A stretch of 54,195 nucleotides of DNA from Chitinophagales bacterium (GCA_022360175.1 JAKSDI010000304.1:1-54195); one strand, 5' to 3'. Counted from the stretch's first letter, positions 8,417 to 16,651 are shown. Notes: generated by a model not told the origin, from the letters alone. A program made the numbers and translations.

Positions 8417-8462
8417 TTCTTTTACAAATCATTTGCTAAGAATCATGGGGTTTGTAAAAGAA
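8417..8462 (+). promoter_or_regulatory. 12-bp leader hairpin just upstream of the start codon
   Basis: TTCTTTTACAAA (8417-8428) pairs perfectly with TTTGTAAAAGAA (8451-8462), leaving a 22-base loop. The 3' arm ends 8 bases before the ATG at 8471, so folding would affect ribosome access. An alternative is an inverted-repeat operator. Confidence 0.45.
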
Positions 8463-8470
8463 CCATTACA

Positions 8471-10075
8471 ATGAATACCTCTACTTACAAATATAATACC
8501 TGGTTATACTACCTTATTCTAGTACTTCTAGTACCAGCCTTATTGATCAATCTGGGCATAGTAACGCTAATTGATGATGAGGCACTTCGTGCATTGGTTG
8601 GCCTGGAGATGAAATACTCTGGCAATTTTATTGCGCCTACGGTAAATGGTGAATTCTACTATAAAAAACCACCTCTTTATAACTGGATACTACTCAGCTT
8701 TTTTGAGCTGACAGGTACTGTCAATGAATGGACGGTACGTCTTCCTACTGTATTCTTTCTCATAGCTTATGCTTCTACAATTTTTTACTATTTGCGTAAG
8801 CATTTTTCTTTTCACCTCTCTTTTCTAGGGGCTTTGATGATGATCACCTGTGGTCGAATGCTATTTTATGACTCCATGCTTGGGCTCATAGATACTTGCT
8901 ACTCCTGGACAGTCTTTGTGTCTTTTATGGTTGTTTACCATTCCTTTGAGAAAGAAGAATGGTTAAAGCTTTTTGTTTTATCCTATTTATTAGCTGCTGT
9001 TGGTTTTTTAATGAAAGGCTTACCTTCAGTTGTTTTTCAAGGAGCTACTTTACTCGTATACTTCGCTTATCGCCGGCGTTTTTGGAAACTGTTTAGCTGG
9101 CAACATCTGGTAGGTGGATTAAGCTTTATTATTATAGTAGGAGGATATTATTTGTTGTATCATCAGTACAACAGCCTGGAAAATGTATTTACCACTCTTT
9201 TTACAGAAACCACCAAACGAACGGTTGCCAACCACAGCATTTGGCGTACTATCAGCCATTTTATAACTTTTCCCCTTGAGATGATTTATCACTTCCTACC
9301 ATGGACTTTATTAGTGATTTACTTCATCCGAAAGGATATACTGCAGCTATTACAAAAGCATCCTTTTGTTGTATTCAGTTTAATTTGTTTCCTAGCCAAT
9401 ATATTAGTGTATTGGACGGCTCCCAAAGTACATCCACGTTATGTGTTTATGCTGGTTCCTTTGTTTTTTACGGCCTATTTGTATTTACATCAATTGCATG
9501 AAAAAGAAAACACTTGGGCATATCGGACATTATATTACCTATTTGGCAGCCTCATCACACTAACTAGTATCGTTACGATTGCCTTGCCTTTTATTGATCG
9601 CTTACAAAATGCTCCTTATCTATATATAAAGACACTATTCCTATTTTCATTAATCGCTTCATTGTGCTTTTTCTATTGGAAGAAAAAAGCAGAGCCTTTA
9701 TTGGTATTAATTGCTGTACTGCTAGTTGTCAGAATAGGATTTAACTGGTTTGTAATACCAGATAGGCTGGTTAATGATTATGGTACTGATTGCCGCACTA
9801 CTTCAATTGCTGCCGCTCAAGCAACTCTTAATGAGCCGATAGCAGTTTATAAAGATTCTGAAATGCAATATACGAATGGCTTTTACTTCACTATCACAAG
9901 AAAAGCTATTGTTCCAATACATTTTGATAACTTTGCCCCAGAAACGATATATATCATTGAGCCAGAACAATATCCTGACCTAGAATGTACAGAGATAACA
10001 ACGTTCAAAGTTCGCCATGGAAAAGAAATATATCCCATGGGGTATCTTCCTGAAAAGGAGCTCAATAAAAGATAG
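8471..10075 (+). CDS. Membrane glycosyltransferase of the ArnT/PMT type (GT39/GT83-like)
   Basis: A 534-residue integral inner-membrane protein with about a dozen hydrophobic helices. The N-terminal periplasmic signature is clear: IDDEALRALVGLEMKYSGNF followed by APTVNGEFYYKKPPLYNW. This acidic pair plus the 'KPPL' stretch is typical of ArnT and protein-mannosyltransferase relatives, which transfer a sugar from a polyprenol phosphate donor to lipid A, a glycan or protein outside the membrane. The GT2 enzyme 39 bases downstream belongs to the family that makes such polyprenol-phosphate sugars, so the two form a donor/transfer pair. The acceptor cannot be told from sequence. Confidence 0.85.
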   Translation: MNTSTYKYNTWLYYLILVLLVPALLINLGIVTLIDDEALRALVGLEMKYSGNFIAPTVNGEFYYKKPPLYNWILLSFFELTGTVNEWTVRLPTVFFLIAYASTIFYYLRKHFSFHLSFLGALMMITCGRMLFYDSMLGLIDTCYSWTVFVSFMVVYHSFEKEEWLKLFVLSYLLAAVGFLMKGLPSVVFQGATLLVYFAYRRRFWKLFSWQHLVGGLSFIIIVGGYYLLYHQYNSLENVFTTLFTETTKRTVANHSIWRTISHFITFPLEMIYHFLPWTLLVIYFIRKDILQLLQKHPFVVFSLICFLANILVYWTAPKVHPRYVFMLVPLFFTAYLYLHQLHEKENTWAYRTLYYLFGSLITLTSIVTIALPFIDRLQNAPYLYIKTLFLFSLIASLCFFYWKKKAEPLLVLIAVLLVVRIGFNWFVIPDRLVNDYGTDCRTTSIAAAQATLNEPIAVYKDSEMQYTNGFYFTITRKAIVPIHFDNFAPETIYIIEPEQYPDLECTEITTFKVRHGKEIYPMGYLPEKELNKR

Positions 10076-10114
10076 CACCGTATCATCATTAGACCTGCAA
10101 TAATCTGCTTAACT

Positions 10115-11065
10115 ATGCCTATCAAGATATCCGTTGTAGTTACCGTTTATAATGAAGAGTTGAATATACAGCCCCTTATTGATCAGATCACTCAGGCACT
10201 AGAAGGAATAGAGTACGAAATAGTCTATGTTGATGATGGCTCTACTGACAATACATTAAAAGTATTATATAGTATTGACCATCCTCGCCTCAAAGTAATT
10301 GAGCTACGAAAAAACTATGGCCAAAGCTCTGCTCTAATGGCAGGCATCGAACATGCAGAAGGAGAATATATTGCAACTATGGATGGTGATCTTCAAAACG
10401 ACCCTTCAGACATCCCTGAATTACTCCGGATAGCAGAAGAAGGAAGTTATGAAATGGTTGCAGGTGAACGTGCCAACAGAAAAGACGGTATGTTTTTAAG
10501 AAAAATTCCTAGTCTTATTGCTAATTACATTATACGCAATACTTCAGGCGTGCATCTTAGAGATTATGGCTGTGCACTTCGTGTATTTAAAGGAGAATTG
10601 GCTAAAGAGTTAGGTATTTATGGTGAGTTACACCGCTTCATACCTGTATTAGCTCATCTGGAAGGTGCTCGCATCATTCAGGTTCCTGTTAAACATCATG
10701 CTCGTCAGTTTGGGCAGTCAAAATATGGGCTTAACCGTACATTTAAAGTAATCAGTGACCTACTGCTCATGCTATTTTTCAAGCGCTATATGCAAAAACC
10801 AATGCACCTCTTTGGTAATACAGGTGTATTTCTATTTGCTATTGGTGCTCTTATCAATCTTTATCTGATTGTGCTCAAAATTCTGGGACATGATATTTGG
10901 GGGAAACCACTACTGATTCTGGGATTAATGCTCGTTTTGGCAGGTATTCAATTGATTACAATTGGTATTGTCATTGAAATCCAGATTCGTACCTATTTCG
11001 AGTCACAGAAAAAACGTCCTTATAAAGTACGAAATGTTAAGAAAGGAGAGGTGTTGATGTCTTAA
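10115..11065 (+). CDS. Polyprenyl-phosphate glycosyltransferase, GT2 family (DPM1/ArnC/GtrB-like)
   Basis: Transfers a sugar from a nucleotide donor to undecaprenyl phosphate at the inner face of the cytoplasmic membrane. The GT2 fold is visible from residue 3: ISVVVTVYNEELNI, then YVDDGSTDNT and the metal-binding MDGDLQNDP near residue 90. The LRDYGCALRVF and HHARQFGQSKYG stretches are typical of the ArnC/GtrB branch. Two membrane helices near 230-290 anchor the enzyme. It is 316 residues long, in one operon with the membrane transferase upstream, which would use its lipid-linked product. Confidence 0.9.
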   Translation: MPIKISVVVTVYNEELNIQPLIDQITQALEGIEYEIVYVDDGSTDNTLKVLYSIDHPRLKVIELRKNYGQSSALMAGIEHAEGEYIATMDGDLQNDPSDIPELLRIAEEGSYEMVAGERANRKDGMFLRKIPSLIANYIIRNTSGVHLRDYGCALRVFKGELAKELGIYGELHRFIPVLAHLEGARIIQVPVKHHARQFGQSKYGLNRTFKVISDLLLMLFFKRYMQKPMHLFGNTGVFLFAIGALINLYLIVLKILGHDIWGKPLLILGLMLVLAGIQLITIGIVIEIQIRTYFESQKKRPYKVRNVKKGEVLMS

Positions 11066-11089
11066 AATAGTTCTGCTAAACTATTTTAA
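11062..11089. terminator. Bidirectional hairpin between convergent genes
   Basis: TTAAAATAGT (11062-11071) pairs with ACTATTTTAA (11080-11089). It overlaps the GT2 stop codon and the last codons of the MazG-like gene, serving both directions. Confidence 0.6.
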
Positions 11090-11419
11090 TTTCTCATTAT
11101 TAGCATGTCGATCAGCGTCTCGATTGGTCTTTTTAGACAGATTTTTATGTAGCGCATCAGTCAGGTCTACTCCAGTCTGATTGGCGAGGCATATCAGTAC
11201 AAAAAGAACATCTGCCATTTCGTCTGCTAGCTTGGCTGGAGCCTTGGCTTCATCTTCCTTTTTCTTAAAAGATTGTTCTCCATATATGCGAGCCATCAAG
11301 CGAGCTACTTCGCCAACTTCTTCCATCAAGATGGCTGTATTTGTGAGTTCACTATAATATCGTACCCCAATTGTATTAATCCATTGGTCTACTATTTTCT
11401 GAGCTTCTTCTAGCGTCAT
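11081..11419 (-). CDS. MazG-like nucleotide pyrophosphohydrolase
   Basis: A 112-residue all-alpha NTP pyrophosphatase of the MazG/dUTPase-like superfamily. The metal-binding signature is complete: EEVGEVARL at residues 33-41 and DEMADVLF further on. Such single-domain enzymes hydrolyse non-canonical or excess NTPs to NMP and pyrophosphate. It overlaps the upstream dtd gene by one base (TAATG), so the two are translationally coupled. With dtd and the SRAP gene it forms a compact operon for nucleotide, tRNA and DNA quality control. Confidence 0.85.
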   Translation of the reverse strand: MTLEEAQKIVDQWINTIGVRYYSELTNTAILMEEVGEVARLMARIYGEQSFKKKEDEAKAPAKLADEMADVLFVLICLANQTGVDLTDALHKNLSKKTNRDADRHANNEKLK

Positions 11420-11871
11420 TATTCTTTATTTTGACTATCGATAATTATAGTAACAGGCCCATCGTTTAATAATTCTACCTTCATATCCGCTCCAAACTCC
11501 CCAGTTTGGATTTTTCTCTCAGCAACTACTTCCAATACTTTCACAAAACGTTCATACATTGGAATAGCAATATCGGGTTTAGAAGCCTTTATATAGGAAG
11601 GGCGATTTCCTTTTTTAGTACTAGCATGCAGGGTAAATTGACTTACTACCAACAATTCTCCGTCCACATCTTTTACCGACAGATTCATCACTCCTTTTTC
11701 ATCATTAAAAATCCGTAGTTTACTTATTTTCCCACAAAGCCAATTAATATCTTCATCGGTATCAACATCTTCAACTCCCAACAAAATAAGTAAACCTTTA
11801 CCTATAGCAGATTTCACTTTGCCATCAATGGTTACAGATGCTTTAGATACTCTTTGTATTACAACCTTCAT
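11419..11871 (-). CDS. dtd: D-aminoacyl-tRNA deacylase
   Basis: Removes D-amino acids (and glycine mischarged on tRNA-Ala) from tRNA in the cytosol. Family motifs are clear: the start MKVVIQRVSKASV, the VSQFTLHASTKKGNRPS stretch with the SQFTL catalytic-site motif, and the C-terminal NDGPVTI with the cross-subunit GPVT motif. Its 150 residues match the family. It starts 12 bases after the SRAP gene stop and overlaps the MazG-like gene by one base. Confidence 0.95.
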   Translation of the reverse strand: MKVVIQRVSKASVTIDGKVKSAIGKGLLILLGVEDVDTDEDINWLCGKISKLRIFNDEKGVMNLSVKDVDGELLVVSQFTLHASTKKGNRPSYIKASKPDIAIPMYERFVKVLEVVAERKIQTGEFGADMKVELLNDGPVTIIIDSQNKE

Positions 11872-11883
11872 ATATTAATAGTC

Positions 11884-12564
11884 TTAATCAAATAGAGAAC
11901 CTTGACCACCGATCTCTCTATGCAGTTCGATTCCATTATTTCTTACTGAATTGACACGGTCTGATACCTGATACTTACGTAAAATTCCATCTGGTGAAGT
12001 GTCCATAAGTTCAAGGACTTGATCTATATGCAATTCGGAAAGCCATCGTCCCCATTCCCTTTTTTTAGTAAAGATTAAGGGCATACGATTATGTATAGGG
12101 GCTACTTCTTTATTTGGAGGAGTAGTTATAATAGAAAAAGTAGACATGGGCTCTTCATTTTTATACCATACATCCCAAATACCTCCCATGACTAGCAGCT
12201 GATCTTTTTTCGGGAGAATGCGAAATGGTATTTTTTTGCCATTCTCTTTTTTCCATTCATAAAAACTATCTGCTATAATCAGGCATCTACGCTTTCGTAT
12301 AGGTACTCGAAAAGAAGGTTTCGAAGCAATGCCTTCCATCCTGGCATTTATCAATCGAGCAGCATTTTTAGCGTCTTTTGACCAATGAGGAACCAAACCC
12401 CAGCGAAAATAGGATAGTTTATGAGGATCTTTATCAGTGATCACATAGGAGTACTGTGTTGGCGCTACATTAAAATTCATTCTTAAATTTTCACCCGTCT
12501 CAATATCACCAAAATGCTCCTGTATTTTTTTAGGGCTAGTCGAAAAGGAAAACCTGCCACACAT
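11884..12564 (-). CDS. SRAP-domain abasic-site processing protein (HMCES/YedK family)
   Basis: Covalently captures abasic sites in single-stranded DNA and protects replication forks from strand breaks. I set the start at 12564, not at the upstream in-frame ATG at 12597, because the family must begin MCGRF: Cys2 becomes the free N-terminal nucleophile after Met removal. The other active-site residues are present: Asn73 in LINAR, Glu103 in SFYEW and His158 in PIHNRMP. It has 226 residues. It leads the SRAP-dtd-MazG operon, with a TACTTTTG promoter element 36 bases upstream, and lies directly beside the candidate replication origin. Confidence 0.93.
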   Translation of the reverse strand: MCGRFSFSTSPKKIQEHFGDIETGENLRMNFNVAPTQYSYVITDKDPHKLSYFRWGLVPHWSKDAKNAARLINARMEGIASKPSFRVPIRKRRCLIIADSFYEWKKENGKKIPFRILPKKDQLLVMGGIWDVWYKNEEPMSTFSIITTPPNKEVAPIHNRMPLIFTKKREWGRWLSELHIDQVLELMDTSPDGILRKYQVSDRVNSVRNNGIELHREIGGQGSLFD

Positions 12565-12599
12565 AAGTTTGAATATTTTTGTTTGCCTTTTTATCACAC

Positions 12600-12607
12600 C
12601 AAAAGTA
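12600..12607 (-). promoter_or_regulatory. -7 element TACTTTTG of the SRAP-dtd-MazG operon
   Basis: Exact TAnnTTTG match on the minus strand. Transcription would start near 12593, giving a leader of about 30 bases to the MCGRF start at 12564, which supports that start. Confidence 0.5.
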
Positions 12608-12641
12608 AGCTTTCTTCCTATCTATTCTATAATTATTTCCT

Positions 12642-13170
12642 TTTTCCACAGCTTTCAACATTATTATTCTAATTCAAATTATTTGGCCTTTGATTTTAGA
12701 TTAAAAACAATGTGTTTATCCAATAACAAATACTTTATCAACACTCTATTTTTATTGTATTTATAAAGCTATACAAATCAGTATTTTAACAAAACCACTT
12801 TTCAACAGTGAGTGTGGGCCATGGCCTTAATAAATAGGCCAGTGGCCCACATTCACTAAGATTACTCAACACATACATTAATCAATTTGATAATATGTCT
12901 ATTTTTTTGGGGATAACTGATATACTTTTCGACAGTTTTCGGGAAGTAATTGGCCATGTGGATAAGATTTTTTTTCAAGGCCAAGGTTTCTAAACAGAAT
13001 GTGGATAACAGATATAATTCATTGATTTATAATAATAGGGCAATGTGTAAAATCTGTGCAAACAAGTACATAAATATATTAACAATTAGTTAACCTAAAT
13101 TTCACACTGGTTTTTCCTAACATATTAACACCCCTAATGATGAAGGGGTTATTTTAAAAAAAATTATAAT
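12642..13170. other. oriC: Candidate chromosomal replication origin (oriC): DnaA-box cluster plus AT-rich stretch
   Basis: This gene-free interval lies between divergent genes. Two perfect DnaA boxes TGTGGATAA (TTATCCACA on the other strand) stand at 12957-12965 and 13000-13008, and a TGTGTAAAA box (TTWTNCACA consensus) at 13044-13052, spaced 43-44 bases apart. A TTTTCCACA box lies at 12642-12650. One-mismatch boxes lie at 12735-12743, 12799-12807, 12908-12916 and 13055-13063. An AT-rich stretch follows at about 13066-13200 and could serve as unwinding element. I noticed no other TGTGGATAA in the window. dnaA is not here, which is common in this phylum. Two parS-type palindromes 16 kb away fit an origin-proximal location. 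GC skew was not computed. Confidence 0.6.
12807..12857. repeat. Near-perfect 21-bp GC-rich inverted repeat
   Basis: Bases 12807-12827 pair with 12836-12857, with one bulged base and one G-U pair, around an 8-base loop. It sits between divergent genes, so it is not a terminator for either, and lies inside the candidate oriC. It has no T-run on either side. Confidence 0.7.
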
Positions 13171-13287
13171 ATATCATTTAAGGGGATCAGAAAAAATACT
13201 TTACAACTTTCTGGCCAAACATATTTGTGTTTTCTTGTTCTTAAACAAAATTGGTTGGAATTTTGTGAGCACAAAAAATGAACTACT

Positions 13288-14376
13288 ATGGAAACAACCA
13301 TAGCGACAAACAATAAGAAAGTAGAAAATAAAAAGAAATACCCTAATGCTGTAAAGATATGGTTGCTCATAGGGCTGTTTATGATTTTCATGCAAGTTGT
13401 AATAGGCGGCGTTACCCGATTAACAGGCTCCGGGTTATCTATTACTAAATGGGAGATTGTAACAGGCACATTGCCACCTTTGAATGCAGAGCAGTGGGAA
13501 TCCGAATTTGATTTGTATAAAGCGACTCCGCAATATCAAAAAATCAATGAGGGAATGACCATGAGAGATTTTAAATTTATCTACTTCTGGGAGTATTTCC
13601 ATCGATTGTGGGCCAGAACGATGGGATTTGTGTTTATTATCCCGCTTGCTATCTTCTGGTATAGAGGAATGGTCGATAAGCCTCTTTTAAAGCAATTAGG
13701 GGTTGTTTTTTTGCTAGCGGCATTAGTTGCTTCATTTGGATGGATAATGGTCGCTAGCGGGCTTGTAAATCGGCCCTGGGTAAATGCTTACAAATTGACT
13801 ATGCATTTATCTCTTGCCTTAGTCTTATTTGGCTATTTACTTTGGACTACTTTTAAGGTATTTCAACCTCAAAAACAAGAAATTAACAACCCAATGTTGA
13901 AAAAGTGGGGAATAGGTATAACCGCTCTTGCTTCCCTACAAATTATACTTGGAGGAATCATGTCTGGAATGAAGGCAGGATTATACTTTCCTACCTGGCC
14001 TGACATGAATGGAGAGGTCATTCCAAAGGTACTTATAAGTAGTGCTAACTGGACTGTGGAAAACTTTGTTGATTATGATGCCAGCCTCTTCATGCCAGCA
14101 CTCATACAATTGCTGCACCGATCAACGGCCTATGCATTAACTGTATTGGTTTTATGGTTCTTTTTCAAGGCTCTGAGAACTACTCAAAACACTACTTTTA
14201 AAATAGGTTTATACTTGTTAGTAAGTATGTTAATAATACAAGTTTTGTTAGGGATTTTTACACTGATAAACTGTATTGGAACTGTGCCTGTTGGATTGGG
14301 AGTTTTACATCAGGCCGGAGCATTATTATTACTAACAATTTTACTTTTTATTGATTTTCAGTTGGCTGGAAAATAG
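13288..14376 (+). CDS. ctaA: Heme A synthase, COX15/CtaA family
   Basis: An integral membrane monooxygenase that converts heme O to heme A for aa3-type cytochrome oxidase. The 362-residue protein has about eight membrane helices. The family hallmark GGVTRLTGSGLSITKWE lies at about residues 40-56. The heme-ligand histidine contexts EYFHRLWAR, KLTMHLS, LLHRSTA and VLHQAG are all present. The long form without the cysteine-pair loop resembles COX15. It stands alone, without ctaB or cox genes, directly to the right of the candidate oriC. It may end at the hairpin at 14389-14432. Confidence 0.93.
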   Translation: METTIATNNKKVENKKKYPNAVKIWLLIGLFMIFMQVVIGGVTRLTGSGLSITKWEIVTGTLPPLNAEQWESEFDLYKATPQYQKINEGMTMRDFKFIYFWEYFHRLWARTMGFVFIIPLAIFWYRGMVDKPLLKQLGVVFLLAALVASFGWIMVASGLVNRPWVNAYKLTMHLSLALVLFGYLLWTTFKVFQPQKQEINNPMLKKWGIGITALASLQIILGGIMSGMKAGLYFPTWPDMNGEVIPKVLISSANWTVENFVDYDASLFMPALIQLLHRSTAYALTVLVLWFFFKALRTTQNTTFKIGLYLLVSMLIIQVLLGIFTLINCIGTVPVGLGVLHQAGALLLLTILLFIDFQLAGK

Positions 14377-14377
14377 G

Positions 14378-14447
14378 AATTAACAATTGTTGAAAAGTAT
14401 GTTGAAAAGTCTTCTTTAGCATACTTTTCAACAGAGTAATTAACAAT
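14378..14447. repeat. Compound repeat after ctaA: direct repeats around a 13-bp hairpin with three TTTTCAACA sequences
   Basis: GTTGAAAAGTATG (14389-14401) pairs with CATACTTTTCAAC (14420-14432). GTTGAAAAGT is repeated at 14401-14410, so a second pairing partner exists. AATTAACAAT flanks the unit as direct repeats at 14378-14387 and 14438-14447. The unit could act as ctaA terminator. TTTTCAACA differs by one base from the DnaA box TTTTCCACA and also occurs at 12799-12807. Confidence 0.55.
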
Positions 14448-14602
14448 GCTCTTATACCTTATTTTTTCTTTAAGTATTTTGACAATAGAAAATATTGTTG
14501 ATCTATATTTACTTATTAATGAAAAAGGATATAAGAATTTATCCGCTCATTAAATCAATAATCGTTTGCTCTTGTTTATCTTTAGCCTAAATCTTTCTGA
14601 TT

Positions 14603-15229
14603 ATGTTGCAAACCCAAGGGCTGGCCTATTCATATGGCAATTCAGAACAGCTACACTTTCCTGATATAGAATGTAAGTCGGGTGAACATTGGTTATTACT
14701 AGGACAATCTGGTAGTGGGAAAACCACCTTGCTTCATTTACTTGGAGGCTTACGCTCCCCTAAAAATGGTATGGTAAAAATTGAAGACACGGTGATCAAT
14801 AAGCTGTCTTCTGCAAAATTAGACCGTTTTCGAGGACAAAACATTGGTATTATTTTCCAGCAATCACATTTTGTTCGCTCCATTTCAGTTCAGGAAAATT
14901 TAGCGCTTTCGCAAAAACTAGCAGGTGTAAGACCCGATTACCAGCGAATTAAGGAAATACTTGATCAACTGAATGTTGGGCACAAGATAAAGTCCAGTAC
15001 AAGAGCACTTAGTGTAGGAGAGCAACAACGAGTAGCTATTGCAAGAGCATTGATTAATAAGCCTAAAATTATATTGGCCGATGAGCCTACTTCTGCATTA
15101 GATGATAGAAATACTACACAGGTAATAGAGTTATTAGAAGAACAGGCTCGTGCAGTTGATGCCATTTTGCTTATTGTTACCCATGACAATCGATTGACCA
15201 ATATATTCGACAAACAAATCCACTTATGA
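14603..15229 (+). CDS. ABC transporter ATP-binding protein, LolD/MacB type
   Basis: A 208-residue ATPase subunit. Walker A is GQSGSGKTT (residues 34-42), the signature is LSVGEQQ (136-142), Walker B is IILADE (156-161) followed by PTSALD, and the H-loop is IVTHD. These motifs and the short length fit the LolD/MacB/FtsE branch, which powers mechanotransmission or lipoprotein release rather than small-molecule import. It overlaps the permease gene by four bases (ATGA), so the two are translationally coupled. The substrate is suggested only by the His-rich loop of its partner. Confidence 0.92.
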   Translation: MLQTQGLAYSYGNSEQLHFPDIECKSGEHWLLLGQSGSGKTTLLHLLGGLRSPKNGMVKIEDTVINKLSSAKLDRFRGQNIGIIFQQSHFVRSISVQENLALSQKLAGVRPDYQRIKEILDQLNVGHKIKSSTRALSVGEQQRVAIARALINKPKIILADEPTSALDDRNTTQVIELLEEQARAVDAILLIVTHDNRLTNIFDKQIHL

Positions 15230-16539
15230 ACCTCCTCCAATTAAGCTGGAAAAATATAGCTTTTAAACCACTCAATACGCTGTTGAGTATTGTCCTGTTT
15301 GCTCTTGGGGTAGGGCTCGTTGCCCTATTACTACTACTCAAAGATCAAATGGAAGAAAACTTTGATAACAATTTGGCTGGGGTAGATTTAGTAATAGGCG
15401 CAAAAGGAAGCCCACTACAACTTATACTTAGTAGTATGTATCATATTGATGCACCTACCGGAAATATATCTCTTAAAGAAGCTCGGCCTTTTTTAAACCC
15501 CAAACATCCATTAATTGAAGATGCGGTACCTCTGTCAATGGGAGATAATTATCGCAACTTTCGGATTGTAGGTACTACTCAAAATATTTTAGAATGGTAC
15601 GATGGAGCTATATCTGAAGGAAAAGTATGGGAACAAAACTTTGAAGTAAGTATTGGGGCTAAAGTGGCAAATGACCTGGAATTAAAGCTGGGAGATACCT
15701 TCAAAAGCTCTCATGGAGTAGTTACAGATGAAGGCGTTGATATGGAACATGAGGATGCAGAATCTTTTAAAGTGGTTGGTATACTGAAGCCAACAGGCAC
15801 TGTGCTAGATCAATTAATACTTACAACACCACAGAGCTTTTGGTTGGTGCATGATCATGATGGAGAGGCATCTGCTACTGCAGATGAACATGATCATGAA
15901 GGACACGATCACAGTACGCATGACCATGGAGATCATCATCATGCTGAAGGCACTTCAGGTAAACCGAAGTCTCTTTTGGAGGAAAATGAAGAAAAAGAAA
16001 TTACTTCTGTACTGGTCAAATTCAAAGGCCATAACTTCCAGGCATTAAATATGCAGCGAAGTATTAATGAAAATACAGACTTACAAGCTGCTACTCCGGC
16101 AATAGAAATAAATAGGTTATTTGAATTAGTAAGTACGGTAGAACAGGTACTACGTGCATTGGCTATCATTATTATTTTTGTATCTGCTTTGAGTATTTTT
16201 ATTTCTTTGTATTCTTCTCTACGGGACAGGCGCTATGAATTGGCATTAATGCGTGTGATGGGATCTAGTCGTTCTAAATTAACTATGCTTATTATTTTAG
16301 AAGGTTTACTCTTAGCTTTTATTGGCTGTGTGGTAGGTTTACTAATAGGGCATGGAGGTATGGAAGTGTTATCCATGTCATTAGAAGATTCTTATCGTTA
16401 TAATTTTTCTGGATCTACATTTTTACCAGAAGAAGCAGTATTAATAATTAGTGCATTGGTAATTGGTTTCATAGCCTCAATTTTACCAGCTGTACAGGCT
16501 TCCAGAACAGATATATCAGAGATTCTGGGAGAAGGATAA
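15226..16539 (+). CDS. FtsX/MacB-like ABC permease with a histidine-rich periplasmic loop
   Basis: A 437-residue type VII ABC permease. One membrane helix lies at about 17-37, then a long periplasmic domain, then three helices at about 315-340, 355-380 and 405-425. The domain contains the VIGAKGSPLQLILSSMYH stretch typical of this family. Unusually, residues 209-240 hold eleven histidines with Asp/Glu (for example DEHDHEGHDH and HDHGDHHH), which should bind zinc or a similar metal. Homologues with such loops occur beside zinc-regulated genes in other bacteria, so a metal-linked role is plausible but inferred. The pair is followed by a weak terminator-like hairpin. Confidence 0.85.
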   Translation: MNLLQLSWKNIAFKPLNTLLSIVLFALGVGLVALLLLLKDQMEENFDNNLAGVDLVIGAKGSPLQLILSSMYHIDAPTGNISLKEARPFLNPKHPLIEDAVPLSMGDNYRNFRIVGTTQNILEWYDGAISEGKVWEQNFEVSIGAKVANDLELKLGDTFKSSHGVVTDEGVDMEHEDAESFKVVGILKPTGTVLDQLILTTPQSFWLVHDHDGEASATADEHDHEGHDHSTHDHGDHHHAEGTSGKPKSLLEENEEKEITSVLVKFKGHNFQALNMQRSINENTDLQAATPAIEINRLFELVSTVEQVLRALAIIIIFVSALSIFISLYSSLRDRRYELALMRVMGSSRSKLTMLIILEGLLLAFIGCVVGLLIGHGGMEVLSMSLEDSYRYNFSGSTFLPEEAVLIISALVIGFIASILPAVQASRTDISEILGEG

Positions 16540-16542
16540 AAA

Positions 16543-16566
16543 AAGCAGCTCCTGTTGGAACTGCTT
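16543..16566 (+). terminator. Hairpin after the ABC permease gene
   Basis: AAGCAGCTCC (16543-16552) pairs with GGAACTGCTT (16557-16566), with one mismatch, four bases after the stop. No strong T-run follows. Confidence 0.45.
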
Positions 16567-16591
16567 GACCAAAATCCTTAATTGTGATTAG

Positions 16592-16625
16592 AAAATACAT
16601 TCGGCTCGAATGTTGAATGTATTTT
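16592..16625. terminator. 11-bp bidirectional terminator
   Basis: AAAATACATTC (16592-16602) pairs with GAATGTATTTT (16615-16625), and T-runs are possible on both strands. It lies 27 bases beyond the stop of the minus-strand DUF1501 gene. Confidence 0.65.
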
Positions 16626-16651
16626 TTGAGTTCAGAAAAAATCTAAAGAAC

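Noticed and set aside
12598-12766. Small plus-strand gene in the interval before ctaA
   Set aside because: The short open frame is made of AT-rich, Phe/Asn/Tyr codons and overlaps the promoter of the SRAP operon; composition explains it.
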